A stretch of 64,000 bases of DNA from Aminipila terrae (GTDB lineage Bacteria > Bacillota > Clostridia > Peptostreptococcales > Anaerovoracaceae). The stretch is from positions 186,001-250,000 of the forward strand of contig NZ_CP047591.1 in assembly GCF_010120715.1 (NCBI RefSeq). The letters are read 5' to 3'. Within the stretch, counting starts at the first letter, position 1; every line of letters starts with the position of its first letter. Both the position numbers and the translations under genes were made by a program. Below the pieces are notes generated by a model, which saw only the letters and a list, made by a program, of their open reading frames with translations, made no database searches and was not told where the DNA came from. Positions 26,457 to 36,672 of the stretch are shown here, in pieces.

Positions 26457-27164
26457 TTATTTATTTTTTTTGCCTAAGTAAGCCTCCTGTATGGTTGAAT
26501 CCGCCAAAAGATCCTTTGCACTTCCTGAAGCGGTAATCACTCCCTGCTCCAATACATAGGCCTTGTCTGCAACAGAAAGAGCTTTAAAGGCATTTTGTTC
26601 TACAAGCAGCAGTGTTTTACCCATTCGTTTAATCTCTACTATAATCTCAAATATAGTATTAATTAAAAGAGGCGCTAATCCTAAGGACGGTTCATCCAGC
26701 ATAATCAGATTGGGATTAGACATAAGTCCTCTTCCCATAGCAAGCATCTGCTGCTCACCTCCAGATAAAGTACCTGAAATCTGTTTTTCTCTTTCTTTTA
26801 ATCTCGGAAAAAGATTATACACTTTTTCAAAATCCTCATTAATGCCTTTGGTATCATTTCTAAGATACGCACCCATTTTTAAGTTTTCATGTACCGTAAG
26901 ATTTGCAAATATGATACGTCCTTCTGGTACTTGACAAACCCCTGCATTCACAACTTTGTGGGCTTGTTTCGGAAGAGGATGGTCTTCATAGATAATATCA
27001 CCCTGATATTTAACCATACCGCTTATGGCATTTAATAATGAGGATTTACCCGCACCATTGGAGCCAATGATGGTAACAATTTCTCCATTTGGTACATCAA
27101 TGGACACTCCTCTGAGAGCATGAATACCACCATAATGTACATTAAGATTGTCAACCTTCAACAT
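26457..27164 (-). CDS. livF: Branched-chain amino acid ABC transporter ATPase LivF
   Basis: A 235-residue ABC ATPase starting MLKVDNLNVHYGGIHALRG. It has Walker A GSNGAGKSS, signature LSGGEQQMLAMGR and Walker B LIMLDEPSLGLAP, typical of LivF. The start at ATG 27164 has AAGGAGG upstream and overlaps the livG end by 14 bases. It powers uptake with LivG. Confidence 0.95.
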   Translation of the reverse strand: MLKVDNLNVHYGGIHALRGVSIDVPNGEIVTIIGSNGAGKSSLLNAISGMVKYQGDIIYEDHPLPKQAHKVVNAGVCQVPEGRIIFANLTVHENLKMGAYLRNDTKGINEDFEKVYNLFPRLKEREKQISGTLSGGEQQMLAMGRGLMSNPNLIMLDEPSLGLAPLLINTIFEIIVEIKRMGKTLLLVEQNAFKALSVADKAYVLEQGVITASGSAKDLLADSTIQEAYLGKKNK

Positions 27165-28032
27165 TGATGTCTTCCTCCTTCCCCAGATACGCTTCAATTA
27201 CCCGCTTGTCGTCCTGTATCTCATCAGGAGTACCTTCCGCCAATGCTTTACCAAAATTTAAAACAAAAATCTTATCACATAGTCCCATTATTAAATCCAT
27301 ATGATGTTCTATAATAAGAACAGTCAGTTTAAAGTCATCTCTTATCTGCCTTATTAATTCCATCAGCTGAATGGTTTCTTCCGGATTCATACCAGCTGCC
27401 GGCTCATCTAAAAGTAAAAGTTTTGGATCTAAGGCTAATGCTCTTGCTATTTCCAGCTTTCTCTGCATACCATAAGGCAGATTTGCTGCTACCATGTCTC
27501 TTACTTCCCACAACCCCATAAGTTTAAGCAGCTCTGAAGTTTTTTGGTTCAGCATTTCTTCCTGTTTACAGAAGGATCCTGCCCAGGGCAATGTCATCTT
27601 TGTAAAAGGTAGTTTTCTGGGAACAATGGATTGAAGAAGTCCGTAACTTCCTGAACGATGACATGCAGTCAATACATTTTCAAAAACACTGAGTTTCTTA
27701 AAAAGCCTGATATTTTGAAAAGTCCTTGTAATGCCTTTCTCAGCTATCTGATAGGGCTTCAAGGGTTTCCAGTTAAAACGCCTTTTTACACTATTTACAA
27801 AACCTTTTCCATAGGGATCTGCCCCTGCAATCTGGTCCTCATAAAATAAAATTTCTCCCTCACTCAGAGTATACACTGCAGTAATCAGGTTAAAAATCGT
27901 AGTTTTTCCGGCTCCATTGGGGCCTATCAACCCAAAGATTTCACCTTCTTTTATGGTAAAACTAACATCGCCTACTGCTGTCAGGCCTCCAAACCGCTTT
28001 GTTACATTTTTCATAGTCAAAACGTCTGTCAT
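27151..28032 (-). CDS. livG: Branched-chain amino acid ABC transporter ATPase LivG
   Basis: A 293-residue ABC ATPase with Walker A GPNGAGKTT and Walker B LLLLDEPAAGMNP. It contains the long insertion after the Q-loop (about residues 70-150) that marks LivG. It overlaps livM by four bases. The ABC signature region is the degenerate LivG type (LPYGMQRKLEIARAL). Confidence 0.95.
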   Translation of the reverse strand: MTDVLTMKNVTKRFGGLTAVGDVSFTIKEGEIFGLIGPNGAGKTTIFNLITAVYTLSEGEILFYEDQIAGADPYGKGFVNSVKRRFNWKPLKPYQIAEKGITRTFQNIRLFKKLSVFENVLTACHRSGSYGLLQSIVPRKLPFTKMTLPWAGSFCKQEEMLNQKTSELLKLMGLWEVRDMVAANLPYGMQRKLEIARALALDPKLLLLDEPAAGMNPEETIQLMELIRQIRDDFKLTVLIIEHHMDLIMGLCDKIFVLNFGKALAEGTPDEIQDDKRVIEAYLGKEEDINVEG

Positions 28033-28940
28033 CCCTGTGCACCTCCTTTTTCTGCTGCATTAACCGTATCTTTTGCCTTTTTGCTGCCACCTCTCCTGAA
28101 GAAACGAATAATGCCTTTGATGCTGAATTCCATACCGCCAAGCATACCCTGTGGTCTTGTAATCATGATGATAATAACCGCAGCTCCATATACTACCAGT
28201 CTCCATTGAGCAAATTCTCTGAGAAGTTCCGGCAGGAATGTCAGTACAAATGCACCTACTACACTTCCTGTAATACTTCCCAGGCCTCCGAAGATTACCA
28301 TGATGGTCATCTCGGTGGATTTGGTTAACTGGAACATAAGAGGTTGTATAAATCCCAGATAATGTGCCCACAAAGCTCCTCCTATTCCTGCATAAAGGGC
28401 AGAAATTGCCAGGGCAGTCATCTTATAACTGAATACGTTAATTCCTATTGCCTGTGAGGCCAGTTCCTCTTCTCTTACAGCAATCATATTTCTTCCATGT
28501 CTTGACTTAATTAAAAATGCCATAGCTGATATAGCTATAATGTTTATAACGATTACATTCGTCAAATTAGTATCTAAAGGTATTCCTGGCAGACCTCTTG
28601 CCCCGCCTACGTATTGCAAATTATCAAATATTAAACGGACTGCTTCACCAAATCCAAGGGTTGCGATACAGAAGTAATCCCCCTTTAAATTCAGGGTGAA
28701 ATATCCGATAAAAAGCGAAGCTAACATTGCAGCAATACCACCAATCAGTACGGCCACATAAAATGGAATACCATAATTCATGGTACAAATAGCGGAAACA
28801 TACGCACCTATAGCCATAAAGCCCGCATGCCCGAATGAAAATAGCCCTGTGAAGCCTGTAAGCAGTGACAAGCCTAAAACTACCATCAAATTGATACCGA
28901 CCAGAATCAGGATACCTTCGATGTAAAACCAACTAAACAT
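28029..28940 (-). CDS. livM: Branched-chain amino acid ABC transporter permease LivM
   Basis: A 303-residue membrane protein with about 9-10 helices. The family motif GHAGFMAIGAYVSA is near residue 37, and FGGLGSITGSVVGAFVLTFLPE lies near the C-terminal coupling helix. It forms the transmembrane pore with LivH. Confidence 0.94.
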   Translation of the reverse strand: MFSWFYIEGILILVGINLMVVLGLSLLTGFTGLFSFGHAGFMAIGAYVSAICTMNYGIPFYVAVLIGGIAAMLASLFIGYFTLNLKGDYFCIATLGFGEAVRLIFDNLQYVGGARGLPGIPLDTNLTNVIVINIIAISAMAFLIKSRHGRNMIAVREEELASQAIGINVFSYKMTALAISALYAGIGGALWAHYLGFIQPLMFQLTKSTEMTIMVIFGGLGSITGSVVGAFVLTFLPELLREFAQWRLVVYGAAVIIIMITRPQGMLGGMEFSIKGIIRFFRRGGSKKAKDTVNAAEKGGAQG

Positions 28941-28954
28941 AGAAAGTACCTCCT

Positions 28955-29839
28955 TTATGCCTTATCTTCAGTAATCTTACCCATAATACCACTAGGTCGG
29001 ATTACCAATACTACAATAAGTAATGTAAATGCAATTAAATCCCTGTATTGCGAAGCTATGTACGCAGAACTCAATGTTTCAATTAATCCCAGGAGCAGAC
29101 TTCCCACTACAGCACCGGGCAGACTTCCCAATCCTCCGAATACTGCAGCAATAAATGATTTGTTGGTGATGACACCTATTTGCGGATACACGGTATATTT
29201 CATACCGAACAGCATACCTGCCACACCTGCCAGCATGCCTCCCAGTAAGAAAATAACAAAGATTATCCTGTTTACATTTACGCCCATTAAATTGCTTCCT
29301 CTTGAGCTGTAGGAGCAGGCTCTGATGGCCAGACCCACCTTTGTTTTTTCTATAATAAAGACCAGAATCGCCAGACTGATTGCCGCAATTACAAACATCA
29401 GAACGTCAATTCTGCTGACTGAAATATTGCCAAAGGTAAACGGTACTGGATTAAAAATTTGTGGGTATGTTTTAAAAGTTGGTCCTATAGTAGCTATAAC
29501 TAAATTTTCCAGGAATATTGAGGCGCCCATAGCCGAAATTATAAAATATAATGACGGTGCATTTCTTTTTCTAAGTGGACTGTATGCAACCTTCTCTAAA
29601 ACTACAGCTATCAGACCTGCTCCGAAAGCAGCTATAACTAAAGCCCCTAAAAATGAGTTAGGTAATAAGTGCAATGCATATAAACCAATATATGCTCCTA
29701 ACATAATAACCCCGCCATGAGCAAAATTTGAAAAGTTTAAAATACTATATACCAATGAATACCCTACTGCCATTAGTGCATAAATGCTTCCAATAGATAA
29801 ACCATTGATTAATTGTTGTAAAAATACACTCAACTGCAA
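28955..29839 (-). CDS. livH: Branched-chain amino acid ABC transporter permease LivH
   Basis: A 294-residue membrane protein opening QLINGLSIGSIYALMAVGYS, with FAHGGVIMLGAYIG and FGGLGSLPGAVVGSLLLG. It is the first gene after the partial terminator that separates it from the binding-protein gene. Confidence 0.95.
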   Translation of the reverse strand: MQLSVFLQQLINGLSIGSIYALMAVGYSLVYSILNFSNFAHGGVIMLGAYIGLYALHLLPNSFLGALVIAAFGAGLIAVVLEKVAYSPLRKRNAPSLYFIISAMGASIFLENLVIATIGPTFKTYPQIFNPVPFTFGNISVSRIDVLMFVIAAISLAILVFIIEKTKVGLAIRACSYSSRGSNLMGVNVNRIIFVIFLLGGMLAGVAGMLFGMKYTVYPQIGVITNKSFIAAVFGGLGSLPGAVVGSLLLGLIETLSSAYIASQYRDLIAFTLLIVVLVIRPSGIMGKITEDKA

Positions 29840-29860
29840 ACCCTCCTAACAGTTTTATTA

Positions 29861-29897
29861 AAATAAGGCAGTCTTTGGTAAACTGCCTTATTTTTTT
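29861..29897. terminator. Hairpin between livJ and livH (attenuator-type)
   Basis: Arms 29861-29872 and 29882-29893 pair over 12 bp (AAATAAGGCAGT type). On the minus strand a short TTTT follows, so termination would be partial. This would make the binding protein more abundant than the membrane components, as in many importer operons. Confidence 0.65.
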
Positions 29898-30002
29898 GAA
29901 GCCCTGCCCGCATCTATTTATGTAGCCTGCAGGTCTTATACAGAAATTCCATCAGCTTTAGCTGCCTGAAATTTTCCTATTAGATACTACCTTGCAAAAA
30001 TA

Positions 30003-31193
30003 TTAGTTTGCACCATACTTCTGCATAAATTTATACTCATACTCACCTGTCTGAGGATTCAGCACAATTTTCTGAATAGCAGCTTCTTTTCCTTCAGGGT
30101 TATGAGTTTTTTCACCAAGCTTTATAGTTCCTGTAACACCCTTAACCTGAACCTTTGTAAGCGCATCCGTTATTGCCTGGGAATCTGCACTTCCTGCTTT
30201 TTCAATGGCTGCCAGTAATACTTTATAAGCGTCATGTACCATGTAGCAGTTTATTTCAGGAGTGGTACCATATTTTGCTTTGTAAGCTTCTGTAAGAGGT
30301 TTTACTTCAGGATCGTTATAGTCAAAATGGTTTACAAGATAGCTTCCTTCTAATGACTTTCCAGCCATTTCAAATAATGTGTCTGATGGCCAGCCGTCTC
30401 CGCCCATCAATGTTGCTGTTATACCAAGGTCTCTTGCCTGATTTGCGCTTAAAGCAACTTCTTTGTAGTAATAAGGCATAAGAATAACATCAGGATTTGC
30501 TTTCTTAATCTTCGTTAACTGAGGTCTGAAATCTGTATCCCCTGCTTTGAAAGCTTCTTTAGCAACGATAGTACCGCCCTTTTTCTCAAAAGTCTCAATA
30601 AAGTACTGCATAAAGCCCTGAGAATAATCGCTTGCTACGTCATACAAGATAGCAGCCTTCTTATATTTTAAAATATCTGCTGCATATCCTGCGGCCACAG
30701 AACCCTGATATGGATCTGTAAAGCATACACGGAAATTATACTTATTTACAGAACCGTCATCCTTAACTGTGATTTTAGGATTTGTAGCAACTGTTGCAAT
30801 ATCAGAAACTTTTGCTGATTCCAGTACACCAGTGATTGCCAGTGCCTGTGCAGAAGCATTTGGTCCTAAGATAGCACAAACTTTGTCCTGTGATACCAGC
30901 CTCTTTACTGCATTTACTGCCTCATTAGCATCTCCTTTTGTATCAAGAGCTACTAATTCCAACTGGCGGCCTAATACTCCGCCTGATGCGTTTGTTTCAT
31001 CGATTAGCATCTGTACAGTCTGACTTTCACACTTTCCCCAAGGGGCCTGATCTCCTGTCAGCGAACCAATCCAACCGATTTTAATAGGATCCTTACTTGC
31101 ATCACCACTACTTCCTTTGTCACCTCCGCAACCGGTAGTTGCAAGCAGAAGCACCATAATAATGCTTACAAATAGAGCCAATTTTCTCTTCAT
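30003..31193 (-). CDS. livJ: Branched-chain amino acid ABC transporter substrate-binding lipoprotein
   Basis: A 396-residue protein with a lipoprotein signal: KRKLALFVSIIMVLLL followed by the lipobox LATTGC. The mature part is a periplasmic-binding-protein type I fold (IKIGWIGSLTGDQAPWG, ILGPNASAQALA). It captures leucine, isoleucine or valine outside the cell; specificity for a different amino acid or amide cannot be excluded. It is the first gene of the liv unit. Confidence 0.93.
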   Translation of the reverse strand: MKRKLALFVSIIMVLLLATTGCGGDKGSSGDASKDPIKIGWIGSLTGDQAPWGKCESQTVQMLIDETNASGGVLGRQLELVALDTKGDANEAVNAVKRLVSQDKVCAILGPNASAQALAITGVLESAKVSDIATVATNPKITVKDDGSVNKYNFRVCFTDPYQGSVAAGYAADILKYKKAAILYDVASDYSQGFMQYFIETFEKKGGTIVAKEAFKAGDTDFRPQLTKIKKANPDVILMPYYYKEVALSANQARDLGITATLMGGDGWPSDTLFEMAGKSLEGSYLVNHFDYNDPEVKPLTEAYKAKYGTTPEINCYMVHDAYKVLLAAIEKAGSADSQAITDALTKVQVKGVTGTIKLGEKTHNPEGKEAAIQKIVLNPQTGEYEYKFMQKYGAN

Positions 31194-31482
31194 TGTTTTT
31201 TCCTCCTAAACACATAATCTGATAAAATGCAATTGACCGAATAAAAGCTTATTTAATAAACCATTTTCGTTCCTCATTTTGTGAAGATTATATGATTTTG
31301 CTTCATATCGCTTCATTACGCCTCAAAAAAAATCAAAAAAGTATTTCAAATGTTTAGAATTAACTGAATTTTTTGTCTTATGTTCAACTTTGTCTTATTT
31401 TTGGTGTTTAAAAGTGCAAACTTGTTAAAAAATATATTTATCAAATAAAAGATGTCAGACCGTAAAATTGATTACGGACATA
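31194..31482. other. Region upstream of livJ: no gene, regulatory only
   Basis: A 289-base AT-rich stretch. A TATAAT appears on the minus strand near 31290 without a clear -35. Two CTTCAT half-sites (31300-31317) flank it and could be an operator. No reading frame is worth reporting. Confidence 0.4.
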
Positions 31483-31511
31483 AAAAAACCCGACAATTTC
31501 TTGTCGGGTTC
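31483..31511 (-). terminator. Terminator of the acyltransferase gene
   Basis: AACCCGACAA/TTGTCGGGTT stem (31488-31497 and 31501-31510) followed by TTTTTTT on the minus strand. Confidence 0.92.
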
Positions 31512-31538
31512 AGGTTATTTTTGCAATCCTGCAATTTA

Positions 31539-32600
31539 TTACTTTACCGTTTCCGGAGCCTCATCATATAGCATCTTTTTCTTAAGTTTAACCCATCCCT
31601 GATATAATAAATCAAGAACCTTATCATAAATTTTAGCAATAGGAGGACTGGAAAAAACAATGACGCACAGGGATGCTGATCCAAATACCCACAGATAATA
31701 GGTAATCCAGTCAGGGCTTGGAAATCCTTTTTGCTCTACCACATATCTTATAAATAAATGGAAAATGTATATCGGCATAGTGGTTATACCAACGTAAGTT
31801 AAATAATTCTTCTTATCTGGCATCAAATTTAATAATAAAATAGTCCATAATACGGCAAGTATAAGTACCACAGCTCTCATCAGTATATCCATATACCATG
31901 TGATGCCAACATCGGCAGCTGTAGTCTTTAACAAATAAAAATTTACAGGAACTTTAACATAATAAGCAAGTACATAAGATACACCCAGCAGTAATGCCAG
32001 TAAAGGAATGCACTGCCACTTTTTTAAACGCTGTATTGTTTTCAATCTTTCACTTGTACAATAATATCCCATTAAAAAAAATGGAAAATAGGATATAGCC
32101 CTGCCTAACGCAAAGTAATCTGTATCTACAGGCAGAAGCCCCGTAATTAAATATATTCCTACACTTATAGCAAGTAAGTGTTTTATCTTTACTAAATCTT
32201 TTAAATAAAATCGGTAAAAAAATACTGCAAATAAAAACCACAAGGCAAAGGGTGGTTTTAAAAAGTCTAAATTTGCACCACCAAAATAGAAATACCTGAA
32301 TATGTAGAATACCAGTGTAAATAATAAATAAGGCAGCATAAACGTTTTAAACGCCGTTTCTCTTGCCCTATCCACTTTTTTTGAGAAAAAACCTGATAAA
32401 AACATAAATAATTGCATAACAAATACATTAATTGTTATATAAACTATACCGCCCAGAGAGGCATGTGAGAATCCACCGCCAACCATGGTAAAGTGTGAAA
32501 TCGGTATACACCAGATTGCCAGACCTCTTAGGTTATCAAATATGAAGCTCCTCTGCTTTAAGGCTGCTGCAGGGGCTTTAATTGATATACTTTCTTCCAT
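31539..32600 (-). CDS. Acyltransferase 3 family membrane protein
   Basis: A 353-residue protein with about 10 membrane segments. The N-terminal motif IFDNLRGLAIWCIPISHF holds the catalytic His of acyltransferase 3 proteins, which O-acetylate sugars or other envelope molecules. The closest resemblance is to fucose 4-O-acetylase-like members. It appears monocistronic, with its own terminator. The acceptor is unknown. Confidence 0.85.
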   Translation of the reverse strand: MEESISIKAPAAALKQRSFIFDNLRGLAIWCIPISHFTMVGGGFSHASLGGIVYITINVFVMQLFMFLSGFFSKKVDRARETAFKTFMLPYLLFTLVFYIFRYFYFGGANLDFLKPPFALWFLFAVFFYRFYLKDLVKIKHLLAISVGIYLITGLLPVDTDYFALGRAISYFPFFLMGYYCTSERLKTIQRLKKWQCIPLLALLLGVSYVLAYYVKVPVNFYLLKTTAADVGITWYMDILMRAVVLILAVLWTILLLNLMPDKKNYLTYVGITTMPIYIFHLFIRYVVEQKGFPSPDWITYYLWVFGSASLCVIVFSSPPIAKIYDKVLDLLYQGWVKLKKKMLYDEAPETVK

Positions 32601-32678
32601 AAAAAATACCTTCCTTATACTGTTTCTAAAATTATATTTCTAGATTATACCATAAATTTTACTTTTTATGGTAATTTT

Positions 32679-33347
32679 TTATTTTATTATTACACCCAGT
32701 ATTTTAGCCAGTTCTGCTGCCTGAAGCATTTCTACAACGGCTCCATTTAGTTCCTTTGCTTCTGTTGATAATATAATCCCTTCAATCTGGCAGGTTCTCA
32801 GGTCTATTCCCTTCAGCGGAGTTTTGTAAAAATTTGCTCTCATCAGATTAATATTGTCAAAAGTCAGTTTCTTTACTTTACAATTATCAAAATAAGCTTC
32901 TGCCATATCACCCATTTCCAAATGGCAATCATTTAAAAGAGAAGAGGTGAATACAGCATATCGAAACAAACATTCCTTCATCCATATATTTTTAAAGGCA
33001 CTGTCTGAAAAATCAGTTCCTACACCTTTTACATTCTGAAATTTACAGTTACTAAAAGTACTATTACTAAAATCACAGTTTGAGAAATCGCAATTTTTAA
33101 AATAGCAGTTTTTAAAATAAGACTTCTCAAACAAAACTCTGTTAAATACACAGTTGTCAAAAATAAGATCAAACCCTTCAACACGAGAGCAGTCACTATT
33201 TTCAGCAATCAAAGCAGTAATATATTTTTGTTCTATTTCACCGCCTTCAGTCTTTAATTCTTCAATTAAAGACTGAAAATCCTGTATGTCATCAATAACC
33301 AAGAGACTGCCTATATTTTTTTCTATCTCTAATTCCACCATTTTCAT
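32679..33347 (-). CDS. Pentapeptide-repeat protein
   Basis: A 222-residue protein. Residues ~60-180 are A(D/N)LXX-type repeats (NCDFSNCDFSNSTF, AYFDNCKVKKLTF, LMRANFYKTPLKG) that build a right-handed beta-helix. It has no signal peptide. It lies 15 bases after glpK with a GGGGAG site and is likely co-transcribed. Function is unknown; some pentapeptide proteins mimic DNA and protect gyrase, but nothing here shows that role. Confidence 0.85.
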   Translation of the reverse strand: MKMVELEIEKNIGSLLVIDDIQDFQSLIEELKTEGGEIEQKYITALIAENSDCSRVEGFDLIFDNCVFNRVLFEKSYFKNCYFKNCDFSNCDFSNSTFSNCKFQNVKGVGTDFSDSAFKNIWMKECLFRYAVFTSSLLNDCHLEMGDMAEAYFDNCKVKKLTFDNINLMRANFYKTPLKGIDLRTCQIEGIILSTEAKELNGAVVEMLQAAELAKILGVIIK

Positions 33348-33362
33348 GCTTCTCCCCTTGCT

Positions 33363-34856
33363 TTAACACTCTGCCCAGACCAAAGCGCACTTTACAGCTT
33401 TTTCCCAGCCTTTAATCATTTCCTGTCTTTTTTCAGGCAATAAATCCGGGATAAATGTTTTGTCTATCTGCCAGTTTTCGATTACATCTTCCTTACTTTT
33501 CCAGTAGCCTGTGGCAAGTCCCGCCAGGTAAGCTGCCCCTAAAGATGTGGTCTCAATGCATTGAGGCCTCTGTACAATAGTATCTAACAGATCTGCCTGA
33601 ATCTGCATCAGTAAATTATTAGCACTGGCACCTCCATCAACTTTTAATGATGCCAGTTTTATTCCCGAATCTTCTTCCATGGACTTAAGCATATCGACAG
33701 TCTGATACGCCAGAGACTCTAATGTAGCACGGACCAAATGATTTTTATTGGAACCACGGGTCAACCCGAATATACTTCCTCTTGCGTAAGGATTCCAGTA
33801 GGGAGCTCCCATTCCAACAAAAGCCGGCACTACATAAACACCATTGGAATCTTCCACCGCCGAAGCCATAAGCTCTGATTCTGGAGAAGAATGAACAATT
33901 TCCAATTCATCTCTAAGCCATTGGATTGCAGCTCCTGCTACAAATATGGACCCCTCCAGGGCATAGTTTACTTTTCCATTAAGCCCCCAGGCTATGGTAG
34001 TAAGCAGTCCATTTTGAGATTGAACTGGTTTTTCTCCAGTATTCATAAGTAAAAAACAACCTGTTCCATAGGTATTTTTTACTTCACCTTCTTTAAAACA
34101 AGTCTGCCCAAATAACGCTGCCTGCTGGTCTCCGGCTGCGCCAGCTATTTTTACAGGACCTCCAAAAATAACCGGGTCCGTTTCCCCGTAAATGTAGCTG
34201 GATGGCACTGGAGCCGGCAACATGGTTTCAGGTATATCCAGTTCCCTCAGAATTTCTTTATCCCACTGTAAGGTATGAATATTAAAAAGCATTGTTCTGG
34301 AAGCATTAGAATAATCTGTCACATGGATTTTCCCCATGGACAGTTTCCAAATCAGCCAGGTTTCTATGGTTCCAAACAGTAAATCACCCTTTTCAGCTTT
34401 TTCTCTGACTCCTTCTACATGATCAAGAATCCATCTTATCTTTGTTCCAGAAAAATACGCATCGATTAATAAACCTGTTTTGGCTTTAAAACTTTCTGAT
34501 TTACCTTCTTTTTTCAGTTGATCACAAAATTCAGCTGTACGTCTGCACTGCCAGACAATGGCATTGTAAACAGGAAGCCCCGTCTTTTTATTCCATACAA
34601 CGGTTGTTTCTCTTTGATTAGTTATCCCAATAGCTTCTATATTTTCATAGGTTGCATCAATCTTGTATAATGCTTCCTGGGCTACTCCGATTTGTGTGGA
34701 CCAAATCTCCATAGGATCATGTTCCACCCACCCTGCCTTAGGATAAATCTGTTTAAATTCTTTCTGAGCCAGGCTTACGATTTCACCCTTTTTATTATAT
34801 AAAATACATCTGGAACTGGTTGTTCCCTGATCGAGAGCCATTATATACTTCTTCAT
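33363..34856 (-). CDS. glpK: Glycerol kinase
   Basis: A 497-residue FGGY kinase with MALDQGTTSSRCILYN at the start and the signature region GAAGDQQAALFGQTCF. It phosphorylates glycerol to glycerol-3-phosphate in the cytoplasm. No glpF or glpD lies next to it; only a pentapeptide gene follows. Confidence 0.97.
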   Translation of the reverse strand: MKKYIMALDQGTTSSRCILYNKKGEIVSLAQKEFKQIYPKAGWVEHDPMEIWSTQIGVAQEALYKIDATYENIEAIGITNQRETTVVWNKKTGLPVYNAIVWQCRRTAEFCDQLKKEGKSESFKAKTGLLIDAYFSGTKIRWILDHVEGVREKAEKGDLLFGTIETWLIWKLSMGKIHVTDYSNASRTMLFNIHTLQWDKEILRELDIPETMLPAPVPSSYIYGETDPVIFGGPVKIAGAAGDQQAALFGQTCFKEGEVKNTYGTGCFLLMNTGEKPVQSQNGLLTTIAWGLNGKVNYALEGSIFVAGAAIQWLRDELEIVHSSPESELMASAVEDSNGVYVVPAFVGMGAPYWNPYARGSIFGLTRGSNKNHLVRATLESLAYQTVDMLKSMEEDSGIKLASLKVDGGASANNLLMQIQADLLDTIVQRPQCIETTSLGAAYLAGLATGYWKSKEDVIENWQIDKTFIPDLLPEKRQEMIKGWEKAVKCALVWAEC

Positions 34857-35175
34857 ATCCTTACCTCATACAAAAATTTTTTATTTTTTAACCCACCGGT
34901 TTTTATCACATTTAAAATCTAATATATTATAACATAATATTTAATTTTTTTATTCTTTATAAAAAATTATAAAAGTTTATAAAAAAGTGTAAATTTTCCG
35001 AACATTGTGTTATAATAATAAAAAATTGTACTAATTATCTATTTTTTTTATGTTCTAACCATATCTTGCTTATAATTTTTATAGTTATAAAATACCTTAC
35101 CTGCCATAAAAACTATTCCAATTTATTTTAAATTATTTAAAAGGCAGTATTAAGGTAAAAGAAAGGGGAGAAAAT
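34857..35175. other. AT-rich divergent promoter region between glpK and the symporter
   Basis: A 319-base gap. On the minus strand an extended -10 (TGT then TATAAT, 34926-34934) would serve glpK. On the plus strand TATAAT at 35011-35016 with a weak -35 would serve the symporter, leaving a ~155-base leader. Near 34965-34985 TTATAAAAA-type direct repeats occur. No gene or known riboswitch is recognised. Confidence 0.5.
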
Positions 35176-36573
35176 ATGTTAGCCACTATTGAGCACATTA
35201 ATACTGTGGTAAATAACTTCGTCTGGGGTGTTCCTGCAATGATTTGTATAATCGGTGTAGGCTTTTATTTAAGCTACAAAACCCGCTTTATACAACTACG
35301 TAAATTAAAATACGCAATTAAAACTATTATTGGAAAAGCCCTTCATCAATCTGAAGCTGCCGAAGGTGCCACAACGCCCTTCCAGGCATTATGTACTGCT
35401 TTAGCCGCTACACTGGGAACAGGCAGTATAGCCGGGGTAGCTGGAGCTATTGCAATTGGTGGTCCTGGTGCAGTTTTTTGGATGTGGTTCTCAGCACTTC
35501 TGGGTATGTGCACTAAATTCTCAGAAGTAACACTGGCGGTCCACTTCCGTGAGAGAAATATGCATGGAGACTGGGTTGGTGGCCCTATGTATTACATAAA
35601 AAACGGCTTATCTAAAAACTGGCAGTGGCTGGCAGTAGCTTTTTGTTCTTTTGCTGTTCTTGCAGTATTTGGAACTGGTAACGCTACTCAGGTAAATACC
35701 ATTACTGTAGCCTTAGATTCTGTTCTCATAAATTTCAACATTGTGTCCGATGGCAATTTGGCAACCATTAATTTATTTATCGGGATTGCTATCACTATTC
35801 TAGTTGCCCTGGTTCTTTTAGGCGGAATTAAACGTATCGGGCGGGTCACTGAAAAACTTGTTCCTTTTATGGCATTGCTTTATATCGTCCTTGCATTGGG
35901 CGTTGTCTTAGTGAATATTAAAGAACTACCTGCCGTATTTGCAATGATAGTTAAAAGTGCATTCTCCCCTTCTGCTGCTACTGGTGGTGTTGTGGGAAGT
36001 ATGTTTATGAGTTTAAAAAAAGGAGTCTCCAGAGGGATTTTTTCTAATGAAGCAGGCTTAGGAACCGGGCCAATAGCTCATGCATCTGCTGATACCAATC
36101 ATCCAGTTAAGCAGGGGCTATTTGGTATATTTGAAGTTTTTATAGCCACCATCATTATCTGTACTCTGACTGCATTTGTTATTTTATGTAGCGGTGTTCC
36201 ATTTACTTATGGCGTAGCTGCCGGGGCAGATTTAACCATTAAAGGTTTCACTTCAACTTATGGTGGCTGGGTTTCTATCCTTACTGCAGTTGCTTTATGC
36301 TGTTTTGCTTTTTCTACAGTTCTCGGTTGGGGGCTCTACGGTTCCAGATGTATTGAATTTTTATTTGGTACCACAATCATAAAACCATTTATGATTGTCT
36401 ACTCCTTAGTAGCAATCATCGGTGCAACCGCTGATTTAGGCATTATATGGGGTATTGCAGATACCTTTAACGGACTGATGGCAATTCCAAATTTAATAGC
36501 TTTGTTCTTGCTTAGCGGCACAGTAGTAAAGCTTGTAAAAGAATACTTTAGTCCTACATATGATAAGGATTGA
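35176..36573 (+). CDS. Sodium:alanine/glycine symporter (AGCS family)
   Basis: A 465-residue protein with about 11 helices. AGCS motifs are GTGSIAGVAGAIAIGGPGAV, GGPMYYIKNGL and GIFSNEAGLGTGPIAHA. It takes up alanine or glycine with Na+. The start has AAGGGGAG seven bases upstream. It is monocistronic with its own terminator. Confidence 0.95.
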   Translation: MLATIEHINTVVNNFVWGVPAMICIIGVGFYLSYKTRFIQLRKLKYAIKTIIGKALHQSEAAEGATTPFQALCTALAATLGTGSIAGVAGAIAIGGPGAVFWMWFSALLGMCTKFSEVTLAVHFRERNMHGDWVGGPMYYIKNGLSKNWQWLAVAFCSFAVLAVFGTGNATQVNTITVALDSVLINFNIVSDGNLATINLFIGIAITILVALVLLGGIKRIGRVTEKLVPFMALLYIVLALGVVLVNIKELPAVFAMIVKSAFSPSAATGGVVGSMFMSLKKGVSRGIFSNEAGLGTGPIAHASADTNHPVKQGLFGIFEVFIATIIICTLTAFVILCSGVPFTYGVAAGADLTIKGFTSTYGGWVSILTAVALCCFAFSTVLGWGLYGSRCIEFLFGTTIIKPFMIVYSLVAIIGATADLGIIWGIADTFNGLMAIPNLIALFLLSGTVVKLVKEYFSPTYDKD

Positions 36574-36636
36574 TCTATAAAATTTTTTAATTTGAAAAGT
36601 ATACAGTATTTAATATACCGTATTCTTTCATCCAAA

Positions 36637-36670
36637 GACTCAGGCATATATAAATACCTGAGTCTTTTTT
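36637..36670 (+). terminator. Terminator of the AGCS symporter gene
   Basis: GACTCAGG/CCTGAGTC stem (36637-36644 and 36657-36664) followed by TTTTTT. Confidence 0.9.
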
Positions 36671-36672
36671 CA